DNA of 64,000 nucleotides from Agapanthus africanus (lineage: Eukaryota > Streptophyta > Magnoliopsida > Asparagales > Amaryllidaceae): the NCBI GenBank assembly GCA_030015575.1, contig JASDDO010000028.1, positions 27,073,154 to 27,137,153 on the forward strand, given 5' to 3'. Positions 10,089 to 21,492 of the stretch are shown here, piece by piece. The number at the start of each line of letters is the position of its first letter. Position 1 is the stretch's first letter. Made by a program: the position numbers and the translations under genes. Under the pieces are notes generated by a model. That model saw nothing but the letters and a program-made list of their open reading frames with translations, was not told where the DNA came from and did not search any database.

Positions 10089-11102
10089 CACCACAACAAA
10101 CTGTGAATATTACAGACCGTATTAAACGGTCTCTAATACTTAGCACACGGTCTCTAATAGATATTAGCAACCGTCCAAATTTTATACGGTCGCTAATATC
10201 CGGTAGCAGAAAATTTAGTCGCAAATAAGCGTGTTACCGGCCGTCTATACGGTCGCTAATACGCGCGCCATAATACTAAAAAAATTAAAATTAATAGTAT
10301 CGGCGAGCATAGCATCCAAACGGTTGCCAATGCATTATAATTTTTATAAAAAAAACATAAATCGGAGGTCTCTTCCTCCTCCTCCCTAATTCATGTCTTC
10401 CTCCTCCTCGCTGCTCGACACCGACGGCACCTCCTCCCCCGCCGACCATGGCACCACCTGCTCTTCCCCTTCCTCCTCGCTTTCTCTATCAACATCATCA
10501 TCATGATACCCTTCACCTCATCGTGTTGCCAAAGAGGCCCTCCATCATTCTCTTCTACAAGCTTCCATAGATACGCCAAATTCTCATTTGTTACTGTCAA
10601 TTCCACATTCTCCATCACCTGCATGCTGAATAAAAAAAACCTAATTTCATCAAAATCTTTCAATTATAATCCATTGACAAAACCTCAAAATAAATTTAAA
10701 AAGTTACCCTTTTTCACACTCGAATGACGGCGGCGCTAGCGTCCGCTTCAATTCTTGTGCCTCTCTCCGTTGTTCCTTATATCATCATCTTCTTGGCCTT
10801 CATCATAAGCAGCCGTCTTTGAAACTTTTCGAAGAAGGAGAAAAATTTAGAAAGGAAAAAAATTGAAGGAGAAAAAGATTTTTTATGTGTTTAAATTTAT
10901 GAAAATTTTGAGAATTCCCGCTGTTTATTTTCGTAGGTATTTATACGGTCTCTAATACATGAACGGTCACTAATACCTGAGGCATTTTCTAATACATAAA
11001 CGGTCACTGATACCTAAATGATCTCTAATACTTTATTAGAGACCATTTAAAAATTAACAGTCTCTAACATCCCGTCCCTAATACTTACGTTTTCTAGCAG
11101 TG
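10089..11102. mobile_element. Non-autonomous CACTA-like element
   Basis: The left end reads CACCACAACAAAC and the right end TTTTCTAGCAGTG, which on the other strand is CACTGCTAGAAAA; both resemble CACTA termini (CACTACAAGAAA type). Subterminal repeats around ACGGTCTCTAATA occur near 10128, 10144, 10189, 10248, 10945, 10961, 10998, 11019, 11059 and 11073, in both end regions, as expected for transposase-binding repeats of this superfamily. No transposase is encoded. The 3-bp flanks (AAA and ACG) do not match, so the target duplication is lost or the ends are slightly misplaced. The middle may carry a host-derived exon (separate entry). Confidence 0.65.
10518..10620 (-). pseudogene. Possible captured START-domain exon inside the CACTA-like element
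   Basis: On the minus strand a stretch encodes VENVELTVTNENLAYLWKLV-type sequence (seen as ELTVTNENLAYLWKLVEEND followed by GGPLWQ). It resembles the opening of the START lipid-binding domain in plant PCTP/CP5-like proteins, where the pattern V-T-x-x-x-L-x-x-L-x-x-L-(V/I)-E-E-x-D-G-G-P-x-W is usual. It is preceded on its own strand by a T-rich tract and CAG (near 10621-10640), which could be a 3' splice acceptor, suggesting an exon copied with intron sequence. It continues into low-complexity Met-, Arg- and Glu-rich frame, so it is not a functional gene. Similarity is from memory and needs a search. Confidence 0.42.
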
Positions 11103-12369
11103 ACGAAGAAGGGGTTAAAATGTTAACTAGGAGAAAAGAAGATGTAATTAATTATATAGCAAAAAGAGGGGGGAAAGATGGTTAAAAAAATAAATAATTA
11201 AATAAAGGACATTTTGGGATCAATTAAAATTGAGTGATAAAGTGCTGGTTTTAAAACGTTAGGGGCATTTTTTACAATTGTTGTATATGTTGGGGATAGT
11301 TCCTGAAGTTAACCATATTTTGTATAGAACAAACCTAGAAAGCCTGTTAGTTAGTCGGATATGGATCCAAACTGGACTGATTCTCAATGATAAATTCCAG
11401 GTCTGCTATGGATATGTGTAGGCCCAGACCTACTCCAGACCCATTTGGATGATTCATAACGGTTAGGTACGACTCTTTTTGGTTATGACATCCAAACCCG
11501 TTTTCTTTTAGTTATATAATGTACTATAAATTGCATTTGAACTTCGTATGTTGTCATGTTCAAATGTATGTCATCCATGCTATTCTTTTAATTGTAAACT
11601 ACATATTCTTTGCTTTACATAGCTATAAAATAAAATGTAGATAAATGGGTGCAAGTAAATGTATCTGATTTGATTATATTAGTAAATTTATTTTGTTGGC
11701 CCAGTTAGGTAAATTTTTGGGTTGGGTCCATAAAAAATAAACAAACATAAAATTGAAGCATGTTATTCGACCGGATTGTTCATGGTTGATGGAAGCCACC
11801 ATTCAAGGTCCCAAGGCCTTCTTCCGATGCCAATCCATCGTTCGATAGGGTTTCCGTCCATCTCAACCCAAGATGTAGTTCTTTGATGTGGGCTTGCAGC
11901 CGTATAAAGGAAGGGATAAGGTTTGGCTACAAACTTCAATCAATTATTAATATGGTGATATTTGATCCAAATATAAAACCGTTTAGTCATCAAAAAACTA
12001 GTTAATTATGATGTTACCGCTATGAAATTTCTCTAAATCGAGGCCTCGGCTGGTCATGACTCATGAGCTGTAGACTTCATTGACCATCCCATGATTACAA
12101 TCATGCTTGGACACGACGAGATTTGAGAAGTGATTGGCACTAACTTGCCAATCTTGAAAAACATGGGACCAACTAACTTTAGATGGCATGGATCATGAGT
12201 TAGGATATTTTTCTCCGGGTCACTATGAAATTAAAACTCATCCATAACCCATTTACCTATCTTAACTTTTTCTTTAAAATTTATATATATTATATAGAGA
12301 CAGAAAAACTGACCGATTTTTTTAAGCACTATTAATTTGACTCATAATTAATTTTGTCATGAAAAGACT
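11103..12369. other. AT-rich DNA without recognised features
   Basis: No open frame of note, no RNA gene and no clear repeat. Positions 11220-11300 carry words such as GGACATTTTGGGATCAATT that often occur in degenerate short transposons, but no ends were found. Confidence 0.4.
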
Positions 12370-13691
12370 TCTCTTTAGGCAAAACACACGTGCAGCAGCG
12401 GAAGCGGTGCATATGATCTCCGATTATTCATCAATATGAATCGTAAAAACATTTGCGCAGACCGATAGGAACCCTTTTATTTTAGAGAAGAAGTTTAAAA
12501 ATAATTCTTAAGTATTTTTCTTTTGAAATTACTTATTTCATCTCATCATTCTATATGGTTTACTATAGTCATCTTTTTATAGGGTTGTGGTACAATACAT
12601 TTTTCCTATTTTACGGATGTGGGACTAAACTCTCTAACATGATAACACAACATGTTGTGTTATATAATTTCTTCTCTTATTTGTTTTGTTTGCTCTTTTA
12701 TCTTAAGGCTTTGTTGTCGGACCAATTAAGTTTCACATCTATAACCAATTGTCAATCTCAATTAATTCATAATTAATTGATTGACAATTTTAATTTAATA
12801 ACCAAACTCCTATCAAATCAATTGTTCATAAAAGTTCTTCCTAATGTGAGAGAATAATTAATATTACTTTACATGCAACCCTTTCCGCTATTAAATTCCT
12901 TTTTTAGCTCCTTTAACTGAGTGGGATAAAATCACCTAATCGCTCAAACCCAAATCTTTAATTGCCTATGAACACGATAAATTCATTTCGAAAATAAATA
13001 TAATTTTGAAAAAACAATTTCCAAAATACATGATCAGGTTTTGACGTTTTCATGGAATTGAACAAGCCTATTCTCATCGGTATGAGAATGTTGGATTCTA
13101 TCTAGACATCCATAGTTTTCCTAAATGCATTGAAACAGCCCAATTTCTGTCTAAACGACAAAATTTTCCATCATACCAAAACTTACTTATTAACAAATCA
13201 AAAACTATAATATCATCAAGTCAAAAGGAATATGTAACGGTTTGAATTCTCCATCTATATAGGTGACATATTCTAGAGAATTCAAACATGGTCTTGTACT
13301 ACACATATCATTATATGCGCTCATGACATATACCTGGAGAATCTCCATTCTAGGTGGTTGAGACACATAACTACATCCCGCATGTCAGTGTCATACATGA
13401 TAACCTTTCACAACTCTAGCTATTCTTTACTGGTTGTAAATTAAGTACTCAACTAAAGAAATTACTACTCAATTTAAGAAATTACTAAATTAGATCATAT
13501 CTCCATGCAAGTGGCCCATCACAGTGCATGATCTAAGAATATAATTTCTAAGGATATTATAACAATTATAAATAAATAAGAATATCCAAATTATAAATTA
13601 TTAAGTGCAACTATAAAACTTTATTAGTATTCCGTTAATATTACATGAATTGTAATGGATGTTCAAGGTCATATATATTACTACTCTGGTA
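12370..13691 (-). mobile_element. Copia 3' LTR, minus orientation, approximate ends
   Basis: It lies directly downstream, on the minus strand, of the copia RNase H end and polypurine tract. CTTTTTATA at 12570-12578 reads TATAAAAAG on the minus strand, a plausible LTR TATA box. Toward the low-coordinate end, AGCAGCGGAAGCGG (near 12395) is the complement of a TTCCGCTGCT word common near copia LTR ends. No second LTR is visible because the element is interrupted at 14905 by Tekay-1. Ends are approximate. Confidence 0.5.
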
Positions 13692-13710
13692 ATCTCCCAC
13701 CTGTCCTCAC
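13692..13710 (-). other. Copia polypurine tract
   Basis: The minus strand reads GTGAGGACAGGTGGGAGAT, a copia-type tract immediately after the RNase H stop region and before the LTR. It would prime plus-strand cDNA synthesis. Confidence 0.7.
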
Positions 13711-14905
13711 ATCCATTCAGCTACAATTTTAACTCCCATCTTATTTAAATGTATGTCAAAAACCTTTTGAGACAACGGTTTAGTGAATGGGTCAGCTATG
13801 TTGTCATGAGTGTTCATTTTCTGAATTTACACATATTACATTTTGTTAATCTCTCTAACGATATGGTATTTCCCGATTTATACTTCTGAAGTGCTCTCGG
13901 TTGCTTCACTTGCGCAACTGCTCCACTATTGTCACAAAATAGTAGAATAGGAAACACGTGTGGAGGAACGGCACCAAGCTTACGCATAAATTATTTATCT
14001 GCACTTCCTCCTTAGCAGCTTCTAATGACATAAACGTATCCCGATGTAGACATTCTATCATTAGGATCAGATTGGAAATCGGGATCTGTAACCATCGATA
14101 CTCAAATTATTTGCATCGTAAACTAAACAGTAATTTTAGTTCTACGCAAATACTTAAATATGGCTTTTACAGCAGTCTAATATTCCTCAAAAAGATTGGA
14201 TTGAAAGCTACTTATAAGGCCCACTGTATAGACTATGTCGGGTCTGATACATAATATAGCATACATCAAATTACAAGCTGCCGAAGCATATGGTATACAT
14301 TTGAAGCGCTCAATCGCATTCTCAGTTTTAGGACACATTTCCTTAGAAAATAAAATTCCATGTCTAACAGGAAGCATTCCCTTATTAAAATATTGTATAT
14401 TGAACCTTTTAAAGATCTTATCCACATAAGTAGATTGTGACAATCATATACGTCTCTTTCTTTATCTTTATAAAGTTTGAGACCCAAAATATAAAAAGTT
14501 TGACCAAGATCTTTCATAGAGAATTTGTCTGAAAGACATAATTTAATAGATGTTATCAAATCTACATCATTCCCAATGAATAGTATGTCATCTAAATAGA
14601 GTATTACGAACACAATAGAATCAATTGATCACTAAGTCCGTACTTTACAGGAAGACGAATGATTCTAGTTGATTTTCTTATTGCAACAGGTGCATCAACG
14701 ACAACAGTTTCTAGTGGCGGATCCATGTCTCCACTAGCACTTGCATCTCCCACTGAATCTGTAGAATCTTCTAACAAATTAGGATTTTCTCCCACTGGAA
14801 TATACGACTCTTCATCAAGAGATACATCTCCTTGACCAACAATTTGGTCTTCCATAAAGAACAAATTTATGCTTACAGTGATTATATGATCACTAGAATT
14901 ATAAA
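13711..14905 (-). pseudogene. Copia pol remnant: integrase-RT linker, RT end and RNase H end
   Basis: Minus strand, from high to low coordinates: a linker ending in RKSTRIIRLPVKY (about 14630-14690); an RT part with VILYLDDILFIGNDVDLI (YLDD catalytic box near 14590) and FSMKDLGQTFYILGLKLY; then STYVDKIFKRFNIQ, PYASAACNLMYAILCIRPDI (14200-14440); finally the RNase H tail DNIADPFTKPLSQKVFDIHL near 13750-13810. A deletion removes most of RNase H between about 13830 and 14180, and frames shift several times. The upstream part (gag, protease, integrase) is cut off at 14905 by the Tekay-1 insertion. Dead copy of a Ty1/copia polyprotein. Confidence 0.9.
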
Positions 14906-17900
14906 TGTAACGACTCTGAAATCTTAGCACGGAAATTCTTCTGTTAATATACAAAATAGAGTTTCATAGCCTGAGTTGGAGTTATAAGTTACTTTTACTA
15001 AATAACAGCAAAAAACAACTTGTAGCTCACTGGTAAGCCCTTGCCCTGCTGTGACGTAGCCCCTGTGTTCGAACCCTATCAGACACATTATATTTTTCTG
15101 ATTTTTCTTTTTAACTTTTTGGAATCTCAAAAGTTTACATGTGCAATACACATAAAAATGAAAAATCAGAAAAATCAAACAAGTGCAAAAGGGTTTAAAC
15201 ACTGAGTGGTACACGTGGCATCAATCCAGACACCCAAAGCCCCAATTCGACCGGCCAAAAGCCCTAGAAAACCGGCACCGACAGCATGGATGAACCCAAT
15301 TGTCCCCGGGATTTGCACACTTGACTCTCGACCTACCCCTAACTCCCCTGCACTGTTTGATTTTCTTGCAATCAAACAGAGACCCTTCATTTCACCATTT
15401 ATCATCTTTTTAATGCATTTTAATTCACCATTTTAATTCCAAAACCCTGATTCTACATTATAAATACCACCCCACCCATTGGCTCAATATCATTCTGAAA
15501 ATTCTAGCCAAAACTCTCAAAATTTCTTAAGTACAAGTGGAGTAAAAAAGGAGTTAGCAAGCGATCAACTTCCGGCGAGGATCGAAGAAAATTCCGGCGA
15601 TCCCGCAACGCCACGAAGTTCAACTCTCTTTCTTCAACCTTTCTTTGAGCTAATCTAATTGTAAGTCCCTTCGAATTTTCATTTCTTTTTTTTAAAAATT
15701 CATTTTAAAACGAATATCGGTAAGTGGACATAATACCGATATCTATTTGCTAAACCCTAAAAACTCCCCTTTTTCTTACAAATTGTTCATCCAAAGTTTA
15801 CACAATACTTGTAATCTTAATTATAAATGTTTAAAATAAATTTTAACCTAGAATTCTCATGTAAAATAACTTTAATTTAAGTTTTTTTATTTAAATACCA
15901 TGAACTTTAAATATCACCTCTTTTACTACCGCTTAAACATACTTTAGGAAAACTTTACGGCCTACCCCTCACATACACTCTTGTTCCATGGAACGATGCT
16001 TTTTGTGTGAATATTTGGTTACGAAGAAAATATTACATTAAAATACCACTCACTTTAAAAACGGTTTTCTTTTAAAACGGTATTTTAAATTCCTTTGCGA
16101 ATATGCATCTACAACCCTCTTTAGAGGACCTGCTATTGGATGATGCGGATTATCGCACATCATTGGGCTAGAAGAGCGAGATGGATACCTCCTCACGGAG
16201 GATTCAGTCTCAAAAGGTGTTAAATACGGGTTTTAAGAAAAACGCATTTTCTATTTAAATAAAATTTAATTTTAATAATTATATAAAATTACAAAATCCA
16301 TATATTTTCAAAATATAATAAACTTGCATTTTTTTTAAATGAAAGAATCACAAGTTTCACCAAAATACCATCAAGATACCAACAAACGACAAGTTTTACA
16401 GTAAAACGCCATGAACTTTCCAAGCTAAGCAATTATCACTAAAATACCTCAAATCCTTAAAATTCATATCCATGAAAACCCTAAATAAAATAAATAAATA
16501 CTTGAGGTTTATTTTGAAGTTTTATTAAAAATATTTTTCATAAAACTTCCTCGAGTTATATAAAACAATATTTAAGGACTTTAGTAAATATAGGTTTAAG
16601 CGAGATCAATTCTCTTAAGCCCTAGAGAGCCGGAGAAAGTGAGTGCTTGTCTATTTAAGGTAGAAAACTTAACGGAGTTATCAATGGTAATTGTCTTGGA
16701 AAAGGACACAAATTCAACCGTTCATATGCAGCATTTACCGATAACTCCCGAACCTAATTCAGGATCTAAATCAGTTACAAGTGTCTGATTCAATCTGAGT
16801 CTAATTCAAACCTGAATCTAAAACCAAATACGAATACTTGATCATGAATCCTTGAATTCAAACAAATAAGAATACTTGATCATGAACTTAAACACACGAA
16901 ATCAATATCTAACTCAAACAGGTATACTTAACCATTGATCATAAATCGGAACACTTGAACATGACTAAAGCAAAACATAAATATTTGAACACTGTGACTT
17001 GACTCGAACCATGAATACAACTTGACATGAATACTTGATATAGACATAAAGTCAATCTTTCAACTTGATGTATTTATAGATTCGAGCAAGGCTGGTGATT
17101 TTAACTGTAACTTAGCATACACGGGGTGTTGAGATAGTTCATGCGTGAATCCAATGAAATCTCAGGAGTCCCACTAGATCATGAATTCATGTCTACTAAT
17201 ACAAGCAAGCTATCATAAGGACCCGTGTTTCCTTACTCTTAGATTACAGCCTGTTGAGTTTAGAATACTTCAACACTAGGTTGAAGTCACGTTACTAACA
17301 CTTGATTCGGACCCGTGGTTCCTTCTCCTGGATTACAACATGTTGTATTCGAGAACACTCTTGAGATTGGTTGACATTCACTCTTGAACTTACGTTAAAT
17401 TAGTATACCCAATTAGAGACCGTTAAGACACTTACATTCACTTCATATTCACTATACCTACACTACACGGCCATGTTATACTCTGCTCATGTTAGTTACC
17501 ATGATATAAATAACTACATGCTAAATAAACTTGCTATATTTATATCAAACGACATGTTGACACACCGTACTTCATAATCAATTGTTCATGATATACATTT
17601 TTCTTTATCATTACACTTTATATTTCACTTCATTTCTTGGGGACTTACCGAGCGAAAGTTCGCAGACGGGCATTCCACCCTTCTTTGTTTTCTTAGAATG
17701 TTCGTCAAATATCGTGCAGACTGAGGAGATGGACACTACCGAGGAAGAGCACGAACAGATCATGACCCAGACCTAAATTAGTTATCTTTTTCTCAGTTTA
17801 TGTATGCCACATGTTTAGGCATTTCCCTTCTTGTATTTTCTTTCAGTTGAAATCATGTATTGTAAATGAATCAAGTTGAATGTAAATAAAGTTGTAAATG

Positions 17901-18077
17901 AATCAAGTTGAATGTAAATAAAGTTTTTGAAATTTTAAATCTCATGTTTATTTATTTTCATTTTATATTGCTTATTTTACGCTTAGTATATTTATTCTGG
18001 GAAATGACCTTCTCGAAATAAATACGCCGCGGCTTGCCACATCACCGTTTCCGTACACTGGGAAGCGGGACGTGACA
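14906..18077 (+). repeat. Tekay-1 5' LTR
   Basis: Starts TGTAACGACTCTGAAATC and ends GAAGCGGGACGTGACA, giving TG...CA and 3172 bp. The segments 19601-21492, 25842-26634 and 36664-36901 follow it colinearly, with many substitutions and small indels that indicate considerable age. The first 900 bases show tRNA-like Pol III boxes. A small open frame near 17582-17776 and another at 15175-15436 are not supported as genes. Confidence 0.92.
15010..15080 (+). promoter_or_regulatory. tRNA-like A and B boxes in Tekay-1 5' LTR (SINE-like)
   Basis: TGTAGCTCACTGGTAAG (15021-15037) fits a Pol III A box and TGTTCGAACCC (15066-15076) a B box, about 30 bp apart, as in tRNA-derived SINEs. The 3' LTR copy keeps both (about 19711-19766) with TGTTCAAACCC. 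No folded tRNA or terminal duplication is apparent, so this is a relict or a captured SINE head. Confidence 0.5.
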
Positions 18078-18221
18078 GGTTTTGTTGGTGGCCCATGCAT
18101 GTTAGTTCTGCATGAAATCATAAGCAATATATAATAAGAAATATGAGATTCAACAATTTTACATTTCTTACAATTCAATTTCTGTTGAATCTATCCTAAT
18201 CTTTCTTCTCTATCTAAGGTG

Positions 18222-19481
18222 ATGGATTCTCCCAGCAAGCTTAGCACCAACGATGGAAGTACACCAGCGAAAACTATCTTTACCATTCTACCACCTCCAC
18301 CTACCGTAGCCGCTCCACTCACGGAACATACGATACTTCTGGAGGCTATCAAAAGCCTACTTGAAGGTCAGCAGGCTCAAAGCACGATTTTGCAGGAGCA
18401 AACTGCTCTCCTTCAATAGAGTTTCATCCGCTCTGAAGCAGAAGTACCAAGAGTGAAACAATTTCGAGCGTTACACCCGAAGAACTTCTCAGGGAAGGAG
18501 AAACCACTTGAGGCCGAGGAATGGGCACAGAGCATTGGAGACGACCTAGCCGTGGCTCAAGTTCCAGAAGTGGCTTGGGTAAGAATAGCAAAACTCCAGC
18601 TTACGGACAATGCCAGAGTCTGATGGATGGCCGAGGAGAGCTGTCTTGAGCAACCAATTGAGTGGAAGACTTTTCTTAATCTCATTGATGCCAAGTATTT
18701 TCCGGAAACCGCGCACTTCGAAATGGAACAGAAGTTCATTCACCTGCAACAAGGATCCGTATGGGATAAGTCGGTGGGTGGGTACGATGCCGAATTCACC
18801 ATGCTCGGCAGATTCGCCGCCCATCTAATTCTTACTGCAGAAATCAGAGCTAGGCGCTTCCAGCAAGGATTAGACCCTGAGATCCAGGCTGCCCTAGCAA
18901 TAGGGGAATACCTAACACACGAAGCAGCTTTGAAGTCAGCACGTCGCTATGAAACTGTCGTTAGGAAGAAGGGAAGGCCACAGTCAGTCGGTATAAAACG
19001 TCCCACAAATCATATTACTGGAGGATCCTTTTCTATGCCAACTCTCCCAGCGCCAGCTATGAAGTCAGGAGGATCATTTTCCGAGATTGAACCTAATTTC
19101 TGTATTTATTGTAAGAGGACCGGACACCAAGTCAAGGATTGCCGTCGAGCGAATGGCCTTTGTCTGATATGTGGATCATCCTCATACACTATAGGAACTT
19201 GCCCACACAACCGAACTGGCCCAATCCCCGCAGCTAGACCAGCTATTCAAGATCCAATTATTCGGTTAGCTCTTCCTGCACCACCTCCACACGGACCACC
19301 TTTATCTCGTCAGCCATCGATATATCAGCATGCACAGAGAAATATGCCGAGACGTCAGGCTTTTACTTTGGCGGTCATAGAAGCCAAATCCATAGGTCAA
19401 GATAATACTGGTAAATCCACTCCCATCTTTTTCAGATATTTCAAATTCTTGCATCCTTTCGTTCCTCCAACATTTTCATGA
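18222..19481 (+). pseudogene. Tekay-1 gag with two nonsense codons
   Basis: ATG at 18222 opens a 420-codon frame that stays in one frame to TGA at 19479, interrupted by TAG at 18417 and TGA at 18621. N-terminal part: Pro-rich, then a coiled-coil-like LLEAIKSLLEGQQAQSTI stretch. Capsid region: EVPRVKQFRALHPKNFSG, EEWAQSIGDDL, IEWKTFLNLIDAKYFPETA and RRFQQGLDPEIQAALAIGEY, as in chromovirus Gag. Zinc knuckle 1 is CIYCKRTGHQVKDC (19101-19142, CX2CX4HX4C); knuckle 2, CLICGSSSYTIGTC (19161-19202), has Tyr where His is expected. TAG, TGA and Tyr are each one C-to-T or G-to-A step from the expected codon, consistent with methylcytosine deamination. Gag would form virus-like particles. The C terminus ends where protease should begin. 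Confidence 0.9.
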
Positions 19482-19584
19482 ACTTCCGGTACAATATCAG
19501 TAGTTATTTCACCACCGCTGTGATCAAATTTTTCTTGAATTTGTTACAACTTCCTTGTATAAATTTCGAGAGCGAAATTTTTAT

Positions 19585-19600
19585 AAGGGGGGGGGTAGAA
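19585..19600 (+). other. Tekay-1 polypurine tract
   Basis: AAGGGGGGGGGTAGAA directly precedes the 3' LTR start TGTAACG at 19601. The preceding words TTTCGAGAGCGAAATTT are the usual Tekay pre-tract sequence. Confidence 0.88.
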
Positions 19601-21492
19601 TGTAACGACTCTGAAATCTTAGCACGGAAATTTTTCTGTTAATATACAGAATAGAGTTTCACAGCCTGAGTTGGAGTTATAAGTTATTTTTGCTAACTAA
19701 CAGCAAGAAACAACTTGTAGCTCACTGGTAAGCCTTTGCACTGCTGTGACGTAGCCCCTGTGTTCAAACCCCATCAGACACATTATATTTTTTCTGATTT
19801 TTCTTTTTAACTTTTTGGAAGCCCAAGAGTTTACACGTGCAATACACATAAAAATGAAAAGTCAGAAAAATCAAACAAGTGCAAAAGGGTTTAAACACTA
19901 AGTGGTACACGTGGCATCAATCCAGACACCCAAAGCCCTAATTCGACCGGCCAAAAGCCCTAGAAAATCGGCACCGACGGCTTGGGTGAACCCAATTGTC
20001 CCCGGGCTTTGCACACTTGACACTTGACCTATCCCTAACTCCCCTGCACTGTTTGATTTTCCTGCAATCAAACAGAGACCCTTCATTACACCATTTATCA
20101 TCTTTTTAATGCATTTTAATTCACCATTTTAATTCCAAAACTCTAATTCTACACTATAAATACCACCCCACCTTTGGCTCAATATCATTCTGAAAATTCT
20201 AGCCAAAACTCTCAAAATTTCTTAAGTACAAGTGGAGTAAAAGAGGAGTTGACAAGCGATCAACTTCCGGCGAGGATCGAAGCAAATCCGGCGATCCCGC
20301 GATGCCACGAAGTTCAACTCCCTTTCTTCAACCTTTCTTTGAGCTATTCTAATTGTAAGTCCCTTCCAATCTTCATTTCTCTTCTTTAAAAATGCATTTT
20401 AAAACGAATATCGGTAAGTGGAGTTAATACCGATATCTATTTGCTAAACCCTAAAAACTCCCCTTTTTCTTACAAATTGTTCATCCAAAGTTTACAAAAT
20501 ACTTGTAATTTTAATTATAAATGTTTAGAATAAATTTTAACTAATAATTCTCATGTAAAATAACTTTAATTTAAGTTTTTCATTTAAATACCATGAACTT
20601 TAAATATCACCTCTTTTAGTACCGCTTAAACATACTTTAGGAAAACTTTACGGGATAACGACCTACCCCTCACGTACACTCTTGTTCCATAGCACGATGC
20701 CTTTTGTGTGAATTTTTGGTTATGAAGAAAATATTACATTAAAATACCATTCACTTTAAAAACGGTTTTCTTTTAAAACAGTATTTTAAATTCCTTTGCG
20801 AATATGCCTCTACAACCCTCTTTAGGGTACCCGGTATTGGATTGTGCGAATTATCGCACATCCTTGGGCAAGAAGAGCGAGATGCAGACCTCCTCACAGA
20901 GCATTCGGTCTCGAAAGGTGTTAAACACAGTTTTTAAGAAAAACGCATTTTATACTTAAATAAAATTTAATTTTAATAATTATATAAAATTAAAAAATCC
21001 ATATATTTTCAAAATATAATAAACTTATATTTTTTAAAATGAAATAATTATAAGTTTCACCAAAATACCATCAAGATACCAACAAACGACAAGTTTTACA
21101 GTAAAATATCATGAACTTTCCAAGCTAAGGAATTATCACTAAAATACCTCAAATCCTTAAAATTCATATCCATGAAAACCCTAAATAATATATATAAATA
21201 CTCGAGATTTATTTTGAAGTTTTATTAAAATTATTTTTCATAAAATTCCCTCGAGTTATATAAAATAATATTTAAGGACTTTAGTAAATATAGGTTTAAG
21301 CGGGATCAATTCTCTTGAGTCCCAGGAAGCCGGAGAAAGTGAGTGCTTGCCTATTTAAGGTAAAAAACTTAACGGGGTTATCAATGGTAATTTTCTTAGA
21401 AAAAGACACAAATCTTGTCGTTTATGTGCAGCAGTTGCCGATGACTCCCGAACCTATTTAGAATCTAAATCAGTTACAAGTGTCTGACTCAG
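19601..21492 (+). repeat. Tekay-1 3' LTR, segment 1
   Basis: Colinear with the 5' LTR from its first base to about 16790. It breaks at GTCTGACTCAG where a solo LTR enters, and continues at 25842 with CTCAATCTGAGTC, matching the uninterrupted order in the 5' LTR (GTCTGATTCAATCTGAG near 16790). Confidence 0.92.

Larger units (their letters stand above)
14906..21492 (+). mobile_element. Tekay-type gypsy element 'Tekay-1', gag-only, left portion
   Basis: 5' LTR, a 1.5-kb interior with gag, a polypurine tract and the first part of the 3' LTR. The element resumes at 25842-26634 and 36664-36901 after younger insertions. The chromovirus end signature is present: TTTCGAGAGCGAAATTTTTA followed by a G-run and TGTAAC, as in Tekay/Del elements. 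Protease, RT, RNase H and integrase are absent: gag continues to about 19410 and the next recognisable feature is the 3' untranslated end. No tRNA-Met primer site follows the 5' LTR. It is inserted into the linker of the copia element; its right end is not in the window. Confidence 0.88.

Noticed and set aside
15010-15080. A functional tRNA gene
   Set aside because: Only A- and B-box-like words are present; no acceptor stem or cloverleaf can be formed from the flanks.
15175-15436. Open frames on both strands in the Tekay-1 5' LTR and the matching 19898-20389 region
   Set aside because: Present because the LTR is duplicated; the frames are broken differently in the two LTRs.
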